Assembly: GCF_021134715.1 (NCBI RefSeq) | Contig: NC_060020.1 | Span: 930,001 to 994,000, forward strand | DNA length: 64,000 nt | Direction: 5' to 3' | DNA from: Daphnia pulex | Lineage: Eukaryota > Arthropoda > Branchiopoda > Diplostraca > Daphniidae | Part shown: piece by piece, positions 38,128 to 49,928 of the stretch | Layout: each line of letters begins with the position of its first letter | Numbering within the stretch: the stretch's first letter is position 1 | The notes under the pieces: model-generated | The model's input: only the letters and a program-made list of their open reading frames with translations | Told to the model about the DNA's origin: nothing | Databases searched by the model: none | Position numbers and translations under genes: made by a program

Positions 38128-38683
38128 CAATATTTTCATCATTAATGATCCAGTTGTCTTGGTCGTCGCTATTGTCGTCTGAGCGCTTATTGCGCGCAGC
38201 AGCCGTCGTCGTCGTACTTGCGATCACGATCAAATAGAGCAACAACCCTGCCAGCCCAAGGAGAGCCAGCAAGGGCAGCAAGTCGTCCTTTTGCTGGCAG
38301 CAGTAACCTCCGCCACCGCCACCGTACCCGTTTCGATCAAATTGATCGTAACCATTGCGATCCAAATTGTAGTCGTCGTAATATGGGTCAACGTACTTTC
38401 GCTTATTATTTTTACGAGCGGCAGCAGCAGGGGGCAGAGATTGGTTTCGACTGCCAGGATTTCTCCTCAGGATCGCCATCAACGGGGTAACGAATTTCAA
38501 CAACTTTTTGAGCTGACGCTCAGATTCCAGTTCATCGTCGATCGTCGTTTCGACTTTCGCACTGTCTTCCAACTTGTCGGTGACCTCTAGCGATTCATCG
38601 AATCCGTTTTGGCCACTAGTCGGATGAGAAACGATGATCAGAGAACACACTAGTCCCATCAAAACAAAAACTAATTTCTTCAT
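38128..38683 (-). CDS. Cluster member D: signal peptide, Gly tract, membrane helix exon
   Basis: One minus-strand coding exon of 556 bases (185 codons plus one base). The start at 38683 is chosen because it opens directly into a signal peptide (MKKLVFVLMGLVCSLIIVS); an upstream in-frame Met at 38758 would put 25 residues in front of it. Then the family helix QLKKLLKFVTPLMAILRRNP, an Asp/Tyr/Asn segment, a Gly run, YCCQQKD, a membrane helix (LLPLLALLGLAGLLLYLIVI), ASTTTTAAARNKRS and an acidic tail. It ends at a strong phase-1 donor (GTAAGG). No C-terminal exon is recognised downstream before member C. It is the closest relative of the complete member F. Confidence 0.65.
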
Positions 38684-39202
38684 TTCTGTTTTTCTTTTCA
38701 CACCGCCGATATTGGAAAAAGTTCTACTAATTTGTTTCGCCAACTGCAGAAAATTCACGTGATGTTTGAACTGCTGATATTGTCACGAACAAACCGAACC
38801 GGCGTTGCAATCGTCCAGCTAGTGAATGACGGCCGAGGCATTTACAGCAGTGGCCAGCAGCAGCGGCCAGCAGCAGCCTCTCGTACGTCCCATAGACAGC
38901 AGCAATTACTATCAGGTCTATTGTAACGGGTTTCCTACTTCTTTGCAGCGGTATCCTTTTTTTGACGACTCCGCCTCTTTTTCATGCGTGAATCCCGTAT
39001 ACCTGCCTTATTCTTATATACCTTCCCACTTATTGTAGGCTACATTTAAAGTGTCTTTTTTTCGCTCGTTTACCCACGCGGTCATTGTGCAACTGAATCT
39101 GTATCGGTATTACAACTCATTGGCAATCCTACACACACTCAGCAGCCCCGTACACTGGACACATGAAAATTTCAAAGGAATAATAGTGAATAAATCACTT
39201 AC
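38684..39202. other. Promoter and leader region of cluster member D
   Basis: Contains a probable 3' splice site (TTTCTGCAG, minus strand, near 38746) for a 5'-UTR intron of member D. There is no room for a separate C-terminal exon of member E other than in this 500-bp gap, and none is recognised. Confidence 0.45.
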
Positions 39203-39731
39203 TTTCTTCTTCCTCTTTTGCCGATGTGACCATCCGGCGACGGCGTCCGCTGGTGACGGTGGCGTTGAGCAGAAAGAGAAGTGCATAGGAGACGGCCACT
39301 AGGACGAAGCCGGGTACGACGGTGTGAAAGTCCAGCTTGTCGCAGCATCCTGCGTAACTGCTGGAAGACGATGATCCTTCGTAAGAATTGCTTCGCGTTA
39401 TTTGTCCGCTGATCATCGATCTCAAATTTTGCATGCGGAGCTTGAAGTCCTCTCCCATCCGGCTGACTTTATTGCCCATGCCGTAAGAAGACGGTGGTCG
39501 CTGAGGCCTAGGACCGAAAGGCTTGTCGAATTTCTCATCGAATCTTTCTTGGTTGTACTGGTCGAATTCGTCCATCTCCCGGTCTTGTTGTTGATGGTCG
39601 CTAAACGGATGTTGATAGCGCTGCTGGGATGGAACTTGCCTGTCCATCTGCCCGTGAATTACCGTCACGACAAGAGCCATGAGAAAGCAGCAGTCCAGCA
39701 CCCGGCTCCGACGACGAGTGTTAAAATTCAT
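39203..39731 (-). CDS. Cluster member E: Gln-rich variant exon with membrane helix
   Basis: One minus-strand coding exon of 529 bases (176 codons plus one base). Signal-anchor (VLDCCFLMALVVTVIHG), a Gln/Asp/Arg-rich segment, the family-like helix FKLRMQNLRSMISGQI, a Ser run, AGCCDKLD, a membrane helix (VVPGFVLVAVSYALLFLLNA), TVTSGRRRR and an acidic end. It stops at a perfect phase-1 donor (GTAAGT). Upstream, an acceptor (CAATAG ending 39752) and a donor-like CAG/GTAACT near 39930 outline a 5'-UTR intron. Read-through of the donor closes after only a few codons. Confidence 0.6.
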
Positions 39732-42700
39732 TCTCCGATTAAAATGAAAATCTATTGAAATTTGTGACAGCTTGATTGATTATATGTCTTGTGATAATAT
39801 AAAACAAATAAAGCAGTTTGTACACGAAGTGTCAGATGACGGACGTGTTGCGTCAATGACCTGCCTATGTGACAGCAAAAACAAAGATAGAACCAAAATA
39901 TAATACTGAAGAGACAGTCAAATGACAGTTACCTGGCGAGCGCTCTTTCAGTGCACAGTGGCTCGGTCGGTGAGAGACTGGCAGGATATTCCCATCTTCC
40001 AGTGCTGGGCTGCAAGAAACAGCTTGCATCGTAGTTCCCTTAGCGAACCAGTCTTTCTTCTCTTTTAATAAAACATTTTATTTTTCCCCCGCGCTTTAAA
40101 AACATCGCTACTAGGCAGTAGGTTCGGCAACGTCCATTTCTCCCGCCTTTTCACGTCTCGCTTCAAATACAAGGAGATGGGTAATTCCGTGCTGCATCAG
40201 GCAGCAGTCTATTTTGTGATATTTCGCCTGGTAAAGGAAATACGATCACTAAGACAGCGACCTGAAGCGTTGGCGCAGCATAACGGCCAGGTATAACGGG
40301 ACGACGACGACGGGAATTCACGTGTGATGATTGCGCCGACTGACAGCAGCAGGAACTCGGAGGGAATCCTCTGATTGCCAACTCTTTTAGGAAATAAAAC
40401 AAATGAGTTACCTGAACGTTGGCGAAATGTGAAACTAGCGGAATGATGCAGAGCCAACATTTTTACATCGTTATTAGCAAGACATAATTTGATGCTATTT
40501 AAGCTAACTGTATCGCACTGCACGAATTCATCTTTTTCATTGCAAATGACATTTTCCCGTCATCCTACTTATTTGTTATATTGTAATCCCTTCACAGCTG
40601 TCGACTCATTTATCATCAACCAATATAAAAACATGAATATATTCGTGTAGGGATGCTCGTCCTTTGTCCATCAAACACTTTTCGGCTTATAGAACCCGTT
40701 ATGCGACATTGGTATGTAATAACAGACGAGTAATATCAACCGAAGCGAATAACCGCAGGATTTTTTTTTCCTTTAAGGTTGCGCTTCATTTTTCGATTTC
40801 TCAACGAAAATAAGGACTGCGTTGCTTCAAGGGTGGTTTCTGAACGAAGTGACTTCAGCGGGAGATCACGCGCAATGCACCTGCTGCCACACTTGGACGA
40901 TTTATAGGGAACCTCTTCACGCGGACTTCTTTGTTGTGGTAGAAGCGATTCGTCATGATGCATTCCGTTTCAGCGTTCACCAGCAAAAGTGTGAATAAAG
41001 ATGGTTGTATTTCAGATGTTGGAGAAAATAGTACACATCTTGTGTAGATGACCAAAAGGCAGATGTTCCGACAGAATTTCCTATGTCTGACACTTTTTAA
41101 CTCTTTAATGCTGCAGTGTCGAGATAATGCCTACGGTACTTGTGCTCCGGGCAACTTCAATTATATAATGTGACGCCTGGATGTGTTATTCAAATCTCAA
41201 TTAACTCAATATTTAGAATATTGTGTCGCTCGCGGTTGACGTAATTATCAGCCTTAGGTTATACTTATAACCAGATTATCTTTTCTTGTTTTTCTACCGG
41301 GATTTGCCAAACGAATAATTTGTAAAATCTTGTATCTTGGCTGTTGATCCTGTTCAACTAATAAGAACCGCTTTATAATTTAAAAATAAGGCGAATGGAC
41401 ATTTATTTATCCAACAATTTGGCACATGCAGCCTGATTGTTTCTTACATTTTCTATAAAGAGTATGCCACATTTAGTACGCATACTGTTCATGTGCCACA
41501 GGGAATTAACATTTACTAATTCAATTTAAGTATAGCCGGTACATAAATAATTTCGTTTCCTTAGATGTTGTCTAGCTGCAACATATGTTCCGTTTTGTAT
41601 GCACGATAGTTAATAAGAAGTTGAGTAACTAATATAGGTTCCCTACCTGGCGTGAGATAGTATAAAGCCTGAGTAAAGCAGTCGGTCGTCATCTCCTGCG
41701 GCAACTTTGTAAGTTCATCCTTGTCTCCGTGTGTTATACTATACCTTTAGGTGTACGCTATATGCCGATAAGCTCCGATGTTCAGGCCATTGACTTCTTA
41801 TTTCTTATGGGCTGTAATCTGCTGGAAGCGAACCTGAAAGCTAAATACGTCGGGTGAACTTTTTATGAAATGCTGCTGAGTAATACACTGGCACAAGAGA
41901 GATTTGTTTTGAAACGCGACTGGATTTCGAAATGTACGCGCGTCTGTGAAAACGCTTCAACGCCAAGGGGAATGTGCGACAAACTACCGAATCGTCGAAC
42001 ATCACGTATTATGCCTGGTAATACGGATATAACGGTCCCAACAACAATTCAAATTTTTCCGCCAGCGTCGACAGTTGAACCTTATTGATCCACGTTGTCC
42101 AGCAGAGAGCCAGAACTCGTGAGTAGGAAAAATAAAAAAAAAACCCTCAAAAAATACGGTTTTACAAATTAAAGAGCGAATCACAATGAAAAATCCCGTT
42201 GTGCAGCACTCTCAGATTCAGTCGACAGCATCAAACGGTTGCATAGTGATTTACAACTTTCAAGACTTATAATAGCAACATATAGGCCGCTCATATTATT
42301 GACGTCATTATGCACGCTGCTGTGCTCCTATATGTGTCCCGCTCCCGTTAACTCAGACGCGTCCAACAATCTAAAAAAAAAACGTGTTGAAATGGATGGA
42401 TGGATTTGGTCATGCAAGATTAGCGGGAGGCATTGCGACGGAACGCCAGCGTGAAAAGATCTTGGCCGTCAACTCGTTCAACACCTGTCTGTTGTTTTGC
42501 ATTTCCTCGTCTGTAGATTCGAAACAAATGATGCATAAAGTAATTATTCGTATATTATATACTTCATTTTTATTGTCAGCTTTGTTCCAGCACAGAGATG
42601 TTAAATTTTGATTAAATATGGACGGTCCGTTGTCAGCGCTTTGTTTTTTTTAATATCTCTTGTCTTGCTGGACTGAATAATAAACTAATAAAAGAGGAAA

Positions 42701-43947
42701 GGTCCCACATCAGTTAAATGGGATTGGAACATTTGTTGATGCTGATTGCTGCCTGAAGCTTTATCTCGTATAATAATCTAGCACTCATAGTTCGTTGGAC
42801 AATGGAGTGCGGTGTCAAGTTTTAACAAATACAAACTGTTTTACAATCAAATCCCGCGCATCGTTGATCAACCGTCACATTCACAATAAATTATATTGAC
42901 TATTTCGACTATTTAAATAAACTCCACATCTCAATAGTATAATAGATTGGTGGTAACTCGCTCGAGTGATCCTTAATAGTTCTGGATGATGTATTGTATT
43001 TATACATGCAACGATTTTAAATCCCCACTTAAAGCGGTTAAGAGACGCGTACATATTCCCTTCTAAAGAATTCGCACATAAATCTTATTTCTGGGAAACC
43101 CTAGCTATATAGCTACCATTTCATTTCCGTTATGTCATTTTTTTTTAAGATCCAATCTAGAAAGAGCGGGGATTGACATGGAATAAATGTTATACATTTA
43201 CATCTTCCTTGTAGGCTATATTTCGTCTTGGTTCTTATTGCCTTCTCATGGTAAGACGACCATACAACATTTTATGTATGCAGTTATATCGTTATATCAA
43301 AAGACTTAAAAAAATTTAGTTGAATTAATGACATTGTAAGAATGTTAAAAATAACGTTTTTGAACATTTAGTATGCATAATTTTACATCCCGTACTAAGA
43401 AAATGAAATATTCTTTGAGATGATATTATAAACTTTAAGTCATCTGTTCAAGTTATATTGAAAACGTATTAAAATTATGTAATGTGTAGCATGCGCATGC
43501 TGCATGCGATGGCAGCTAATAGGTTTTATCATTTATTTTATATCGCTTCGTATTTAAAACAATGGATGTTGAAGATGAGATAATTTATTTTATTTTGTTA
43601 TTTGTTCCCAAACGCACAGTGTATTTGTGTACCACAGCACTACTCACTTCATTTAATATCCCCTGATAACAGGTAACACTTTAACTGTGTGTCATGTTCG
43701 CTTTGTGCAACATGTTATCCCCATCCTTAACCCTAGTAAAAATAAAATAAATAACAAAAATCAACATAGAACGTCACATACTAAAGTTAAAGATTTTGCT
43801 GATCAGGATCTTGAATGTCGAATTGTCGATAACGAAATTTGGTTTGTGCTATTACATCTTCGAAATTTCAAAAATTTGTAATATGATATTGTAACATTTT
43901 GTCTGCTACGAGGTAATAGCATACGAGAATTTTGAATCTTTTGAAGC
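39732..43947. other. About 4.2 kb spacer with no supported gene
   Basis: Holds the leader and promoter of member E near 39750-40000. Beyond that only short open frames without recognisable content are seen, in AT-rich DNA. No repeats longer than homopolymers stood out by eye. Confidence 0.4.
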
Positions 43948-45670
43948 TTAATTAAGGCGCGTGCAGCTACTGAACATGTTGCTGCAGTTTTCTCCATAGC
44001 GGCCCATTAACGAAGCGTCCAAATAAGTCAAGAAACCGCTCTGATGTCTGTGATGGAGCAAGTAGCTGAGTGGAACACTGGACAAGGAAACGGCCAAGCC
44101 AGTCGATCCAGGTGAGCTGAGGGCCAAGCGATTCATTCGGCAGAGGGCTTTAAGAGCGCAAACGTCGCTGGCTTCATCCTCGCCAGATTTCCAGAGCTCA
44201 TCTACCATTGAAACCCAGGTGGGGGGATCCAACAATTCTGCAAAATAAAATCAACGTATTACGTATTACGTAGGGAAAATCCGAAGCGTTATTATGCTAT
44301 ACGATTTCATTTGCTTGCAACCGAATTTCATTGAGTTGCGAAAAGGAATGTGCATATAATAGACAGCTCTCTGCTTGATGCCAAATTCCGACTAATTTTG
44401 TTGTTCGATCCCCATAGGCAGGAATCTCTCTTGGCGCGATGGAGCTTAAAAATGTACTAGGGAGTTCAGGTCAGTGCTCCTCCTCTTACCTGCCGGATCT
44501 GCGCTTAACTTTGCAAACCACATAAAATATATTCTATTTTCTTTTGACACTGACTTGTAGATGCCTGTAGTGCAAAAACCCAACGGCCGAACAGTCATAA
44601 TATACTAACCTTCCGACACAGCCAACACTGTTGGTAATAACGTTTCACGCTGTAACGGGACAAAGCTCAATAACAAGACTACGTCAATATAATTTCCTAT
44701 CAGCTATCGACTAACGACTATAACGAGGCTGGGAAATATATTTCCTTGATTATATGAAAGCAATATCCTCCGGTCTTTTTCTGAAAGAAACTTAATCTTA
44801 TTGCTGACGATATAGCTATTAAATTGGTGATTTATGTACCGCCTTTTTAACCGTTATATCCGTCAAGTGTGCCACCCCTCATCATCCGATGCGCATTACA
44901 TACCAATAAATATGAAATAACTTACCGATGTCAGGCTCAACATTTTCGTCGTCTATTAGATCGTTGTCATCGATCGATCCATGCGATCGTTTTTTTATTC
45001 GAGCTGCTGCGGTTGTCGTCGTCGTGGCGATCGCAATCAAATAGAGAAGTAATAGAGACAGTGCTGTCAAGGCAAGAATTGGTAACAGATCCTGCAAAAT
45101 AAATGTCACATCAATTAAAATAAAGCTGTTAGTTCAAGACGATGAGATAACTCTTACATCCTTTTTATCACAACAACCGTAACTTCCACCGCCACCACCT
45201 CCTCCGTAACTTGAGCCCGAAGAATAGGAGTCGCCATATCCGTATCCACTACGATCGGGCTGTATTGGTTGAGATGAAGACTTGTACATTGGTCGCCGGC
45301 CTGAACCTCGCTTCCGGCCTTCTTCCACCATCTTCATGAGCGATGAATTAAAATCTTCGGTACCATTGAGTTCATCGGGATTTATTTCTGCAGAAAATCG
45401 TTTTTGTCGCGTCGCTCCCGATTTTGTTTTCTGTTGCTGAAAGATGGCCATCAATGGCGTGACAAATTGAATCATTCTCTTCAATTCGAGCTCAGACTCG
45501 AGGTTATCTTCTATTTCTTCTACGTCGTTGCTCGGCCGTTCATTGTTAGAATTAAATGCCATAGCTGCTGACGGTTGTTCAGCTTTATCCCACGACGGTT
45601 TGGTCGCTTCGTCGGCTATGAGAATCGCCAACAGACTAAACGCAGTGTACACGGCAATGAACTTGTTCAT
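43948..45670 (-). CDS. Cluster member F: complete Gly-rich membrane protein with DM4/DM12-like domain
   Basis: Three exons on the minus strand: 45158-45670, 44926-45091 and 43948-44237. They sum to 323 codons (322 aa). Signal peptide (MNKFIAVYTAFSLLAILIA); family helix LELKRMIQFVTPLMAIFQQQ; a basic segment; a Ser/Tyr/Gly tract; GCCDKKD; a membrane helix (LLPILALTALSLLLLYLIAI); ATTTTTAAARIKKRS; an acidic stretch; then the C-terminal domain with LLDPPTWVSMVDELW, CALKALCRMNRLALSS, SVPLSYLLHHRHQ, GRYGENC and SNMFSSCTRLN. Unlike member A, this domain is in one exon, and an extra intron splits the CC pair from the membrane helix. An acceptor 14 bases before the ATG shows a 5'-UTR intron. Function is unknown. 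Confidence 0.75.
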
Positions 45671-46506
45671 TTTTATCTTTTGAACTAACAAATGGAATCG
45701 AAGTTTAAAATGATTTCATCGAGAATTTCAATACACTTAATGTATGACACGAAACCAAATGAAACGATTGAATTCACTTACAGAAGTGATATTAAGCACG
45801 AAACAAAATAAGCGTACCGCTCGCCAAAACTGACTGGCAGTAGCTGTGAATGATCCAACGACACAGAAATTACTTAGATACAGTCGCTGTTGCGTTCCCT
45901 TTTTCATCACTTTCACACACAGTGAGCGTCGTGCTGGGAGCTCCTCCCCCTTGTCCAAGGACGGCCCATCCTTGCAAAGCAAAAATTATGCGATTGGACG
46001 TTCTGTTTTTCGTTTGAGATGCATATAGTTGAAGCTATTATTTCACGATGGTGTCACTTTAATGAGCGCTAGCGTCCTGTCTGCGTATGTTCTGTAATTC
46101 TGTTTTAAATTTAAAAGTTTAAAGCTTTCAACATTTATTTATAGTAACCTTTCTCAATAGAAATAATCCCTTGTTTTATCTAATTGAAAACATTATCGAA
46201 GCATTCAAGGCACATTCGATCTAGAATAAGTAATATTATATTATTATTGTTGATAAACGTAAACCGTACAGATTTATAAAAAAAAAATCAGTCATGGGTT
46301 CAAGGTTCATGGGAGAGCTGAGTGTTCGCCTTCTTCCTGCCAGATGTCCCTGTTGCTTCCAACGTACTCGTACCATGAAGTTCTTGTGCTGTCAGCAGAG
46401 GGACTTCGCAGGCGGAAGTTTGTCTGCAGTGGACACTGGTCACTGGAAATGGAAAGTGGCAAAAACGTCAGCAACTCACGTCGGTGGTCCGCGTCGCACC
46501 TATTGA
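45671..46506. other. Leader and promoter of cluster member F, then spacer
   Basis: A minus-strand donor-like GTAAGTGAATTC near 45780 pairs with the acceptor at about 45685 to form the 5'-UTR intron of member F. The rest has no supported exon. Open frames at 46294-46604 lack recognisable content. Confidence 0.4.
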
Positions 46507-46937
46507 GCGTGAAGATGAAGACTTCTTCACTGAAGTGTTTCCTGTTGAAAAAAAAAGACAAGAATAATTTACTAGTGAATCGAAATCCAAATGTTTTCTA
46601 TTAGCTTACTTAGCCGTTATTGATGGAAGGGCCACCAGTTCTTTACAAGCTGCGAAGTTGATGCAAGACTTGACTGCCGGCCAGTTCTTGAAACTATGGA
46701 TTCTCTTTCGGATCGTTAAAACATGTTGAATAAATCACATGATAGTTTTCAAAAGCAGTGTGTGGATATTTAGGAGTTAACCGCGGTGTCGTTTCATATG
46801 TCTATAACGATGTGGGCGGCCAACAGCATGAATTTAATAACCAAATCTGTCACGAGAGCTGCACTTTGCTAGAGCAATGGACATGATCGGAGTGAGGATT
46901 GAATGAGCAAAGTAGATATCGTTAAAGCCACGGCAGC
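46507..46937 (+). repeat. Dispersed 0.43-kb repeat, copy 1
   Basis: Matches 55928-56348 in direct orientation with small indels and scattered substitutions. Shared blocks include TGGATTCTCTTTCGGATCGT, AACAGCATGAATTTAATAAC and GATATCGTTAAAGCCACGGC. The copy ends just where the sequence leading into the huntingtin-like exons begins. No terminal inverted repeats or transposase sequence is seen, so it may be a piece of a segmental duplication. Confidence 0.85.
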
Positions 46938-47115
46938 CAGACAAAGAGAATCTACCGGCTGTTTACAAGGCAATCCATTGTTTGAAGTCTCTTTGCATTC
47001 GGATAAGAAACAATGCAACTCTAGAACAACCAGAGAACAACCAACTATTGCCGGTAAATGTCCTAAATTGTCTTCTTTAGTTGAAGATTTGATAACAAAA
47101 CCAATTTTCATTTAG

Positions 47116-49928
47116 GTCTGGAGCAAATGATTTGTCCTGAATCCACTCTTCTATTCCTATATTTGCATTCTGCCATCCGCTTGGAGCAAAGGCTGGAATC
47201 CTGAGCTAAATTTGGATGTCGAACATATCACATTGGATCTACCAATAATCCCTTCACATTTTCTGCATGATGAAGTTGTTTTAAAAGAATTCGTTTTCCG
47301 GTAATTTTGGGACATTTTCTTATAAATGGATCTTGGATCATGCTGACTGCTTACTTATTCTTAAAGAATCGAGCAAATTAGCTGGATTACCAAAAAGAAA
47401 TTTGAAGAAATTCGGATGACTTCTTGGCATTTTGAACTTACACAATGAGGATCAAGTGAGACCCGAAGAACAAGCAAGCGTCATCCAGGTATAATAACAG
47501 AGTTGGTAATTTTTTCTTACAAGTTTTGAAAAACCATTTGAATTCAAAGGCTACATGTGAAACTGTGCGAGCTCTTACAATGGTGCTTCAAAAACATCTA
47601 CCATTTAAGACGCCAAGATCTGTGAAAAATAATGAACTAGACAAGCCTCCTGAGTTCACGTCAACTGAGTAAAGCCAATGTGTTATTTAATTTCGCTTAA
47701 TTATAGCTAATTGTCAATATTTTTAATGGATATTGTAGAAGGGGCAAGAAGCTGAAAGAACTCTGCAATTTGCTAGAAGAAGATTACACGATATCATCTT
47801 CCTGCAGTTATTGGCTCAATCGTCACTCCTTCAGACACATTCAATATAATATTGATCAAGGTTCACCATCCAAAAAGAAGGCTACTAGTCCAGAAGATGT
47901 TACAGATATAGATATCCAATCCTGTGTTCGCTTCTTAGTGGATCTCTACTCACAGTGGCTTCAGAATTCGGTAACCTTAATCTTCTATGTAGAAAATAAA
48001 GATATTTTTCTTCAACATTTACTTTTTTTTTTCAAGAATACGCCGTACCCGCTGCTAGTGGACTTGTTTCAATCCCTAGTGCACATATCAAACTTCTTTG
48101 TCGATGTTCAACAGTTTGAGTGGATGCTGGATAACTCCTTAACCTTACATAGGCAACTTCTTCCTGATGATCCTGCGAGCTTAGAGTCCGCTTTAGTAGG
48201 GTGCATCTTGAAATCTGCTTCTTTTATACCAATGGTACAAAATTCATCTGAAATCTGAAGTTTTGTGATAATGTATTGTTATTTTTTCATGTCTCAGAAT
48301 ATGGAATACTGAGAATTAGTAAAAAAGCACTGTGAAACCGCATTGAATTCCCAGCATATTTCCACGCGAACTAGTGGATTAAATGGTCTTTTGTATCTAC
48401 TTCAAAAGTTTGCCAGAAATCCAGATCTTGCTCGTACAGGCACTCTCGTCAACCTGGCTATGGATTATGTCGGTAAATGTCTCAGGTTGGTGTGATTCAT
48501 CTCTTTACGTTTAAAGAAATTTGTCTGTTTATTTATTTGAAATATCATATTAAGCCCTGAACACAATGGTCCGACCTGGCATCAGTCCTTCGTTTGGTCA
48601 ATAGCGTTCTATTGCGGCGAACATTTTGCAGTATTGCCCTATCAGAATTATGCTGTCGTCGATTTTGTTGTTCAGTGCGCTCTTAGTAGGCTTGTGCAAA
48701 ACGAACAACAATCAAACGAGGTCCCAAAAGAAATTTTACAGGTATTTCGTGAATTTATTGAAGATCTTATGTTGTAATCTCGTTATTGATTCGTTATAGG
48801 GATTAGAACGGCTGAGCATTCTAGGCGTATTGACTCCGATTTGGCGAACGAAAGTTAAAAAAGAGGTTCTCAATTTAATACGCAATGTTGATTGTGATTG
48901 GATTCTACAGCCAGCACTACGAACTCTGCTGTCATTAGTCTATTCAGGTATAGGGTTTCATGCTGACTCTGTTTTTTCACTCCTCTCAAACCAATATTTA
49001 CTTTTTCAAGATTTTGGTAGCCAATTGTATAAACCTGGAGCAGATCCTGAAACGATGCTCGCCGCTATGGAATGGGTGGGCGCCCTGTTCCAACGGTAAA
49101 GCTGAATAAGATGATTCTTGTTTACTTAGTTATTAATTTGTATCTGTTTCTTAATTTTCCATTTCCTCAGAATGAAGCGCGGAACAGATCTAGAGGCGGA
49201 GCTTTTGGGGCGAATTATGCCCGTCATAACCTGTGATATTTTCCCACCAGCAGACATCTTGAATCGTATTTTAAGTGAATTTATAACGGCAAGACCCACA
49301 GTTGCCTGTTGTTTAACTCCAACCATTTTCAAAGTAAGTCGTGGAACGTAGAATTTGTGTGGCATTGTCAACTGCCAAGATGTTTACTCTCTGGTTAATT
49401 CATTCAGGTTTTTGGAACGGCACGTACTCAAGGACAACAAAGTTTAGTCATGGAGTGGATTCTCTTAAGCCTCAGCAATTTTACCAGGACGCCTAGCGAC
49501 ACAGCGAATGATTCGATCTGGAATATTTTATGTTTTTTCACCGCAGCCTCCAACAACCCATGGTTGCAGTCAGTGTAAGTCATTCATCGTTCGTCTTAAA
49601 TCTTTCACAGTTTCGGCATTCGAAAAATTTACTATGCTATTGCTGCTGATTCTTTTAGGTTTCCTCTCATAAACCGCCCGGTAAATCATAACGATTCTTT
49701 AGTGGAAGACGTATTTGTTGCATCTGCGCTGGATTTCAACTCTCAGGTATTTGACGAGCAAGAATAAGTTAAATCTAATTTTAAATGATTCATCGATAGT
49801 TGCCTACTTTTTTGGTATATTTTCAGCTTGATGATCAACAGCGATCCACATTAGTTTCTATCTTTTATTCTGCGAGAGAAAAAAGTTCATTTTTTGCCGC
49901 TGTTGATGTTGCCCTAAAACGCTTGTGA
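47116..49928 (+). pseudogene. HTT: Broken C-terminal fragment of huntingtin
   Basis: Exon-like blocks at 47116-47300, 47367-47488, 47550-47668, 47739-47970, 48037-48234, 48298-48485, 48555-48741, 48800-49095, 49171-49333, 49408-49574, 49659-49746 and 49827-49928, all with intact splice sites. Their text matches the last several hundred residues of huntingtin: DIDIQSCVRFLVDLYSQWL, SQHISTRTSGLNGLLYLL, MLAAMEWVGALFQRMKRG, MEWILLSLSNFTRTP and ILCFFTAASNNPWL. Lesions are a frameshift near 47190, a second near 47420, and an in-frame TGA at 48310-48312 inside an otherwise conserved segment. The N-terminal three quarters of the roughly 3,000-residue protein is absent. It is therefore best read as a partial duplicate that has decayed. 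Sequence or assembly errors in a real gene are the alternative. Confidence 0.75.

Noticed and set aside
45946-45975. ACGGCCCATCCTTGC, similar to a word in the cluster C-terminal exons
   Set aside because: The surrounding minus-strand reading does not give the Cys-containing domain; the match is too short.
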